From: an uncultured Eubacteriales bacterium
GTDB taxonomy: Bacteria; Bacillota; Clostridia; Peptostreptococcales; Anaerovoracaceae
DNA: 5,431 nucleotides
Direction: 5' to 3'
Assembly: GCA_902796875.1 (NCBI GenBank)
Contig: CADBQT010000211.1
Location: forward strand, 1-5,431
The notes beneath the pieces were generated by a model, which was given only the letters and a program-made list of their open reading frames with translations, was not told the origin of the DNA and did no database searches. The position numbers and the translations under genes were made by a program. Positions 5,202 to 5,431 of this stretch are shown piece by piece; within the stretch, counting starts at the first letter, position 1, and each line of letters begins with the position of its first letter.

Positions 5202-5431
5202 TCAACCGATCATTTCCACGAATATTGCAAAGGCGGAGAGGGTCACGATGGAGATCACCGTGGTGAACATCACGCCCTTGGTGGCAAAGCCCACGTCCCC
5301 GTCATACTGTTCCGAATAGATGGTGGTGCACGCCGCCACCGGCATGGCCATCTCCACGATGAGCACCTTGGCCAGCAGGGACATCTCCCCGAAGATCAGA
5401 TGCAGCCCGACGAAGAATATGGCCGGCACGA
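5202..5431 (-). CDS. AEC-family (auxin efflux carrier) transporter, C-terminal part only
   Basis: The 75 visible residues are the C-terminus of a membrane transporter; the start lies beyond the right edge. The sequence shows two hydrophobic segments joined by EMAMPVAACTTIYSEQYDGD. That loop is the hallmark of the AEC/Mem_trans family, where MPVA is followed by a short polar stretch, xxxEQYxGD and then a final helix rich in Thr/Ser/Val/Leu (here GVMFTTVISIVTLSAFAIFV). Members move organic acids or related anions, and some act as malate permeases; the substrate cannot be told from this fragment. The GTG at 5427-5429 is internal, not the real start. The stop is 13 bp from the EcsC-family start, pointing to one operon. 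Confidence 0.8.
   Translation of the reverse strand, partial: VPAIFFVGLHLIFGEMSLLAKVLIVEMAMPVAACTTIYSEQYDGDVGFATKGVMFTTVISIVTLSAFAIFVEMIG

Noticed and set aside
1..5431. CRISPR array, tRNA, rRNA, insertion sequence or phage genes
   Set aside because: No regularly spaced repeats, no tRNA-like cloverleaf, no transposase or integrase motifs and no terminal inverted repeats were seen on either strand.

Overview
The window looks like a chromosomal piece of a GC-rich Clostridia/Bacillota genome (GC roughly 58-60% by eye). Reasons: a class II BirA with an N-terminal helix-turn-helix, a BioY-type ECF biotin transporter, the clostridial form of the EcsC family, G-rich Shine-Dalgarno sites, and a two-gene heterodimeric ABC exporter whose second member has the Gly/Arg-rich N-terminus common in Clostridia. 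I cannot name a genus. All recognisable protein genes are on the minus strand, so the window is best read from right to left.

From the right edge: the C-terminal end of an AEC-family (auxin efflux carrier) permease (5202-5431), then 13 bp later an EcsC-family protein (4397-5188). A strong bidirectional terminator hairpin (4352-4378, with outer arms to 4341-4390) follows. Next is a gene-poor interval of about 340 bp (4057-4396). It holds a long interrupted inverted repeat, a 15-bp direct repeat, an 18-bp palindrome and a plausible plus-strand promoter. These fit an undescribed plus-strand small RNA (about 4171-4380) that would share the terminator with ecsC.

Then comes the biotin module: bioY (3508-4056) and birA (2397-3395). 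Each is preceded by its own promoter, and both promoters lie inside the same TTGTAAACC-N10-KTTTGWCAA arrangement (plus-strand reading), the predicted BirA operator. BirA-biotinyl-AMP would therefore repress biotin uptake and its own synthesis. The predicted bioY transcript starts at or next to the ATG, so it may be leaderless. The 112-bp bioY-birA gap also holds a perfect 20-bp tandem direct repeat.

Downstream of birA, after 41 bp with no terminator, is a two-gene ABC exporter. The first half-transporter (499-2355) has a degenerate ATP site (Asp in place of the catalytic Glu, Gln in place of the H-loop His). The second (1-512, cut off by the left edge) overlaps it by up to 14 bp. The exporter may be co-transcribed with birA.

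The most interesting parts are the candidate small RNA with its Shine-Dalgarno-complementary single-stranded segments, and the matched BirA operator/promoter pair with a leaderless bioY.
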